From contig NC_081551.1 in the NCBI RefSeq assembly GCF_901000735.1, positions 9,628,101-9,692,100 on the forward strand: 64,000 nt of DNA, in the 5' to 3' direction. The notes below the pieces were generated by a model. That model ran no database searches. It saw only the letters and a list, made by a program, of their open reading frames with translations, and was not told the origin of the DNA. The DNA is from Corylus avellana (Eukaryota; Streptophyta; Magnoliopsida; Fagales; Betulaceae). Position 1 is the first letter of the stretch. Every line of letters begins with the position of its first letter. Positions 59,009 through 64,000 of the stretch are shown in pieces. The position numbers were made by a program, and so were the translations under genes.

Positions 59009-60608
59009 ACTACAATCATGAGAATCGGTGATAGTTCAACTATATAATCTACCCTAAATATTACCCATTCTCAACAAGGTTGGCGCTATCCCAAGGAACC
59101 TGTAATACAATGCCGATGCCCCGACCATTGTAAACTACTGTCAATAACACTATCAGCCTGACTGAATGCAACCTTGGGTGGCCTATACTACTAATGATGT
59201 ACGTCCTGTAGTGACCCACCCGTTAGGGCTACACTAGTCACAAATTAACCATTGGATTCAAGGCCCATATAACACATCTTCACACACATTTGACCATAGA
59301 GTTAACATGTATAGCAAGCCCATGGCGGTTATCCCGCACGTACCAGTGTACCATGTCATATGATGCGATTAGTCTTGTTCGTATTTTACATGCATGATTT
59401 TGTAAGTCTCATCGTTCCATTATCTTGTTAAGTAGTACAGTTTCACAAATGGTAAAGTTCATGATGCAACAAAATGTATTTCATGAGAGTTGTAAATATG
59501 CATGTTTAGTACACAAAATAGTCGTACAATGCGGGAAAAGAAATGGCAAGCATTATGTGAGTTCGTACTCACCTGAGTCGTATAAGTCCTCCGAAAAGTC
59601 CTTTAAGGGGTCCGAGTTCTTCAAATTTGTGGAAAGCCTACTATTAGTCCTAAGTTCAAGCTAAAACGAACCTAGAATATAAAGTAGGGGCTATTGGACG
59701 TTGAGCCGAGATGATGTTCCCCTGAAGCGTTTATGGGCGAGCGCTCGGACCCTAGGTCAAGCGTTCGGCCAAAGAGGTTCAAGTAGAACCTCATTTGGTC
59801 CAATGCCCTCCCAAGCCATCCTGCAAGTTCTAGGGTCACAAAAAGGGTTTCTAACACTTCCTAACCCAAAACAACATCATCATGCAACAAAAACGAATCT
59901 AACGGAAAAGAAAAAGCTTATAACATGATCAAGACTTCAACGTCTAGGTTTCTAACAACTAAGCTACCATAAAGCTAACATAACTTCTAAAGGAAAACAC
60001 TTGAGAGAGATGATTACCTTGACACATCAAGAACCTCAAGAAGCTCTATCTTCTTTCCAAGAACACCAAGGCAACCACTCAAGGCTCACAACAACACTCA
60101 AGCAGCAATTCTAAAGGGCAACAGAGGCTAAATAAGCTTAAGGGGTCAAATGGGGGGTCCTATTTATAGGGAGAAAAGGTTGAGGGCTCTACAGGAGCTA
60201 GCCTGCAGAGCAACGAGCACTCAGTACTACAGTGCCGAGCATTCACGTATTGTTTACCTAGTGGTTTTTGGATTGCAGTCGTATGTTCGGGCAATATCCA
60301 ATGGTCAACCAAAAGTCAACATACGCTCGGACTAGTCCCTACACGAGCACTCGTGTACTATTGACAAGCGAGCGCTCGTATGGTCCCCACACGAGTGTTT
60401 AGCCAAAGAGTTTGAAATCCCCAAAAAATGACCTCTAGGCTAGTGACCCAAAGTCCAATTATCCCCTAACCAAACTATCTTAGCCTAGTTGATTATTTTT
60501 GTCACTACATATCCACTTAGTCAATTACCAATTAACTGCACTAGAGAAATTGTCAGTAACCCTACCAAGATAGGTGGAATTAATCAACTTATTTTTGGGG
60601 GCATTACA
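59009..60608 (-). repeat. Long LTR-like repeat, member 3, right part
   Basis: The reverse strand begins TGTAATGCCCCCAAAAATAAG at 60608. It shares with member 2 the text CATGGTACACTGGTACGTG..CGCCATGGGCTTGCTATA, TAGTAGTATAGG and AATGGGTAATATT. E1's 5-bp duplication ACTAC starts it at 59009. GAGCGCTCG-type palindromes occur at 59735-60370. No gene. Confidence 0.65.
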
Positions 60609-61448
60609 ATCAAAGAGTGAGAAACTCATATTCAATTTTATTACAAAGCCTAATTTTGACAATATTCATGATTGAAAATGCTTAATTCTGCGTTGCTGCA
60701 TTAAAGTGATACTTTCTATTTTATTAGGTAATTCATTTAAAGTTTCTTTAGTCTCTTGTTTGAGGTCTAAATTAACTATTGAACTTATTTGTTTTATTTC
60801 ATTATCTATTTTATCTACCATGATTTCTATCGACATCAACTTAGACTCAATGTAATTATGATTAATTATTTAATTTTTTTTTTCTAGATTTTTAAAACCA
60901 TGAGTGACTACTATCACTAATACTATTTAGATTAGCACAAACATTATTAAGATTATTTTCAGACTTATGTTGTATATGCAACATATGTCCATAATCATCC
61001 TTATCATGTCCTAACCATGAATTAATACATTCTATCTTATTATTATTATGTGATGTCATTCTATATTATGTGATGTCATTCGATGGCTAATAGGAAATAT
61101 AGGCTTTGAAGCAAACACATGCATATGGGTGTTACTTCGGCTAGAAATGTAACAACACACAATAATAATAATCAACAAGATCTGAAATAGAATAGAACAA
61201 GATAAAATGACATAGATAATTAGATATCTTTACTTAAAGTACAAACATACCTTATGGACTTGATTATAGACTCTCACAAGTAGTAATTTACAAAAGCTCA
61301 GAGGTTTTTTTTAGGGAGAAGAAGGTTGTTGAGTTGAGTGTCCAATCATTTTATGTGGGTCGTGGTAGACTTTCCCGTTATTGTAACTATGTAAAGAGTG
61401 CCTCAAGATCTCTCAATACATAGTTCTCCTACCATTTTCTTCTTTTAA
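60609..61448. other. AT-rich sequence, nothing assignable
   Basis: On the minus strand a short frame (about 60825-60680: DKIDNEIKQISSIVNLDLKQETKETL) could be a coiled-coil remnant of a retroelement or pararetrovirus protein. It is too short to call. A 15-bp TATTATGTGATGTCATTC unit is repeated near 61045-61080. Confidence 0.35.
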
Positions 61449-61870
61449 GAGAAAAATACATTTTATCTTCCAAAGTTGAACCACATTTTTTATTTTACTT
61501 CAAATGTTTAAAAATTGGCAATGTTCTCTCCTAAAGTTTCTAAAATTATCAATTTTACCTATCCATTAACAAATTCCGCCTTCTCTAATGGAATATGGCC
61601 CATGTGCGCCACACATGGATTTTTAGGAGATGAAAAGGCCAAAATGCCCCTATTTTCTTAGGGAAAAAAATTGGTGGTAGCTCAACCACCCCCATTTGAG
61701 TCAAGGGGGTGACTTGGCAATCCCCCACTAGCCGGAATGGGGGTGGCGATCCACCCTTAATTGGATAGAATAGGGGTGGCCAGACCACCACATGGGGCGC
61801 AATAGGGGCAGCCAAAACCACCCACAAAAGTTTTTGGGACAGTTTGGCCACCCCTATTTGGGCCAAGTGT
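61449..61870. repeat. MITE-like fragment with GGTGG-rich core
   Basis: Opens GAAAAATACATTTTATCTTCC, resembling an arm of the elements at 21074 and 22262. It then has GGGGTGGC/CCACCC motifs like those at 20180-20520. The opposite arm was not found. Confidence 0.45.
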
Positions 61871-62110
61871 CAACAGATAAAATAGAACCAAGACAACAGA
61901 AAATGCAACAAATGAAAAGAGCCCATAATAGATTGAATTTCATCACAATAATACATTTTGATATCATTTAATTGTACAACAGTTTTCCATGTATATTTTC
62001 AAATTCAAAACATAAATGTTATCTCAAAAACAAAAAAATGTAATTGTATATAAATACACAAGTAATACAATTATGTGTTATCACTATCAGCATTTCAAAT
62101 TTGATTTCTA
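61871..62110 (+). repeat. Possible 5' LTR end of a copia element
   Basis: AT-rich sequence with TATAAATACACAAG near 62049, ending just before a retrotransposon primer site. No second LTR is visible, so its start is unknown. Confidence 0.4.
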
Positions 62111-62113
62111 ACT

Positions 62114-62126
62114 TGGTATCAGAGCC
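62114..62126 (+). other. Copia primer binding site
   Basis: TGGTATCAGAGCC is the standard complement of initiator tRNA-Met. It is followed by a gag start 46 bases later. Confidence 0.8.
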
Positions 62127-62171
62127 TCCTAATCTTAAACCACCATTTCATTTAGAATCCCTTCGCACGCA

Positions 62172-62400
62172 ATGGCAACGTCAGACATCTCAACAACCTT
62201 TGTTCTACCCAATATTACTCCTTCGGCATCTATCAAACTTGATGAGTCCAATTATCACAATTGAATTTCTCAATTTTTACTTGTTCGTAGCCATTACAAA
62301 TTCACAATTTTTACTTGTTCGTAGCCATTACAAATTCATTTTGGCTCGGTTAAATGCCATATTCACATACTTCCACCGTCTATTCTTGCTTCTAATTTTC
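62172..62400 (+). pseudogene. Copia Gag N-terminal fragment
   Basis: ATG at 62172 opens 30 codons ending SASIKLDESNYHN, then TGA at 62262. In copia Gag this motif reads KLDESNYHNW, so the stop replaces the conserved Trp (TGG to TGA). The frame continues ISQFLLVRSHYKF, after which a 31-bp unit is tandemly duplicated (about 62267-62336). No other copia domain follows. Confidence 0.8.
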
Positions 62401-62501
62401 TCGTAAAAAAGAGAAAAAATAAATAAATAAATAAAGAGAAATGCTTCTTTGTATCTTAACATCCATCTAGCATACATACTGAGTTGGCATGCTCCATCCA
62501 T

Positions 62502-62505
<4 letters not shown>

Positions 62506-62539
<34 letters not shown>
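62506..62539. repeat. (TA)n microsatellite
   Basis: About 34 bases of TA, followed by AT-rich sequence. Confidence 0.95.
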
Positions 62540-62545
<6 letters not shown>

Positions 62546-63289
62546 AATATTAAAAATTAAAAAACTAATGATGAATGGAGCAGGCCAACTCAACTAAAAT
62601 TGACGCAAAATAAAATAATATAAAAAGATAAAAATAAAAAGCATTTTTCAAAAATAAATGAGTCCAATAAAGAACTTCGATGCTGCTTGTCCACCGTCTA
62701 TTTTTGCCAGTTATTCTGGGCAATGCCAAAATTTGCACCTTAAGGAAACTCCCATTCAAACAGGGATTTTTGTCATCGGCTTTAAAAAAATACAAAGTCA
62801 TAAGTAGATATCCATACTTCAAGTTACTTTAAATAAAAAGGATTGAAATTGAATGCACAAAATATTCTCTATCCAGGGAGGCAGAAGCAGCCCTCTGCCA
62901 TACACAATTTCAGTAAATTGCAAAGAGTAAAACAAAACAGCATGTACAAAAATTCAGCACAAAAACGTCATTTCACCAGTCATAAATTCCAAAATCTTAG
63001 TTACATTAGAAATTTTGACCATTGAGCTTCTTTACACTTGCAAGAATGTTTCATTTTCTCCATCAATGACTCGTATATAATAAGATATTACAGTAAAAAC
63101 TTCTGACAACCTCTTAATATAGAAATACAAACATATAAATCCGTGATTAAAAATAACAAGAGACTGAAAGACCTATCTAACATGATACATGTGCTAAGAT
63201 AGAAGTACAGTTACCATGAATAGCAATTGCCAAGCAACAACAACAAAGAATATCTAATCAGTATGACTCCCTCAAGCACACCCACAAGC
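62540..63289. other. Methyltransferase downstream region
   Basis: The right part probably contains the 3' UTR of the minus-strand PMT gene. AT-rich. No other coding signal. Confidence 0.5.
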
Positions 63290-64000
63290 TTAAGCAATTG
63301 CATACTTGATCGTCTCCGACTCTTCCGGCCGCCACATGGACTTCTGAACACACAGCAATCCCTCACTGTCCTTAGAGTAGGTCAAGCGGACTTCCCAGTG
63401 CATGGACTTGAGCATGTTCTCCAGCTCATTGATGGTCTCAACATTGTCACGAACTATAAGCTTTCCTTCTGGCCTGAGGATCCGATCAACCTCTGCGACT
63501 ACAGCAACTAAGTTGCACCTGTAAGACCCCGCACACAATTGTAAATTAGAGCAAAACAAATCAAGCAAACAATATTTTAGTGCGAAGAAAGAGAAGTGGA
63601 GTATTATTTCTACACACCTCTTTTTAACCTTGGAGAACAGATGGTCTGCATGGAGAAGATCATAGGACCTAGGGTACGTGTTAAATGATTCACACCAATC
63701 ATGATATATACCAAATAGACCTCGTTCATAAATAATGGGTAGCGTATCTGGGGAGTCTATGGAGACCACATTCATGACCCAAACGCTCAAGTCTTTCAAA
63801 GCTGCAGCAAATCTGCAAGCACAAGCAAATATCAGAAGCAAAGAGAATAAACAAAGCTTTCTCCCACCCAAACAATCGAAAGAACTAAATGCTACTCAAG
63901 AAACAAATCAATTTTGCTTACCCTCCATAAACAGAATTCATGTCCATGGCATTCCTCACATTTGACCAGTTAATCCCAATCCCATTAAGATAGGACTTGG
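63290..64000 (-). CDS. PMT-family putative methyltransferase, last three exons
   Basis: Minus-strand exons 63922-64000 (continues outside the window), 63618-63812 and 63290-63518, with GT-AG introns of 109 and 99 bp. The coding sequence joins in frame across both junctions. The protein reads INWSNVRNAMDMNSVYGGF (SAM-binding motif region), then WVMNVVSIDSPDTLPIIYERG, FGIYHDWCESFNTYPRSYDLL, CNLVAVVAEVDRILRPEGK and a C-terminus ending TIKYAIA. This is the C-terminal half of DUF248/Methyltransf_29 proteins of the PMT24-PMT28/QUA2 type. These are Golgi type II membrane proteins thought to methyl-esterify pectin. The N-terminal anchor and the first half lie beyond the window. Motifs are intact, so it is probably a functional gene. 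Confidence 0.92.

Larger units (their letters stand above)
51520..59095. repeat. Large duplicated segment, copy 2
   Basis: Counterpart of 40792-48407. Unlike copy 1 it continues past the end of homology into the older repeat (59096 on), so it supplies the right flank of E1 that copy 1 lacks. Confidence 0.93.

Overview
The window looks like repeat-dense intergenic DNA from a flowering plant, almost certainly a eudicot and perhaps a woody perennial. The evidence is GT-AG split genes for a secreted potato-type-I proteinase inhibitor, a phytocystatin, an intronless NF-YB transcription factor and the 3' end of a PMT-type Golgi methyltransferase. These sit among LTR retrotransposons, hAT and Mutator-like elements, and an endogenous pararetrovirus scrap. 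Nothing bacterial is present, and I see no rRNA, tRNA or CRISPR. Three runs of exactly 100 N (4632-4731, 48408-48507, 51032-51131) show that it is a scaffold of four contigs.

Layout: 1-4631 is a truncated minus-strand CRM-like Ty3/gypsy element (copy A). After the first gap comes a copia 3' end (to 5804). Next is a low-copy gene interval: proteinase inhibitor (6718-8507, three exons) and cystatin (10646-11746, two exons) with MITEs between. From 13 to 24 kb there is a chain of long-terminal-inverted-repeat elements, a poly(A)-tailed retro-insertion, a 2-kb hAT element with heptad subterminal repeats, and a Pack-MULE-like element carrying an LRR gene fragment. NF-YB lies at 24150-24716 on the minus strand. 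A complete CRM-like gypsy (copy B, 27500-32964) sits inside an older long LTR-like repeat (26382-33578).

From 33.6 to 60.6 kb a minus-strand copy of that same long repeat is split by a nest. A non-autonomous LTR element with a tRNA-Asp primer site (E1, 34237-48320) holds a second, related element (E2, 38530-44101). E1's left LTR also carries a 2.84-kb solo-LTR-like insertion. Most of E1/E2 recurs at 51520-59095. The first copy stops exactly at a sequence gap, so an unpurged alternative haplotype is at least as likely as a real tandem duplication. Where the two copies part company, one has a (CA)n(TA)n microsatellite and the other has a pararetrovirus protease fragment.

The right edge holds a dead copia gag start (62114-62264) and the last three exons of a PMT-family methyltransferase (63290-64000, minus strand).

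The host genes do not form a pathway. The two protease inhibitors, one against serine and one against cysteine proteases, lie 2 kb apart on the same strand and could both serve defence, but that is only a suggestion. I did not find a convincing new biological system. The most notable signals are the mosaic identity between gypsy copies A and B, the virus/microsatellite breakpoint, the Pack-MULE with G-box hairpins, the hAT heptad arrays, and CG-rich palindromes shared by several LTR families.
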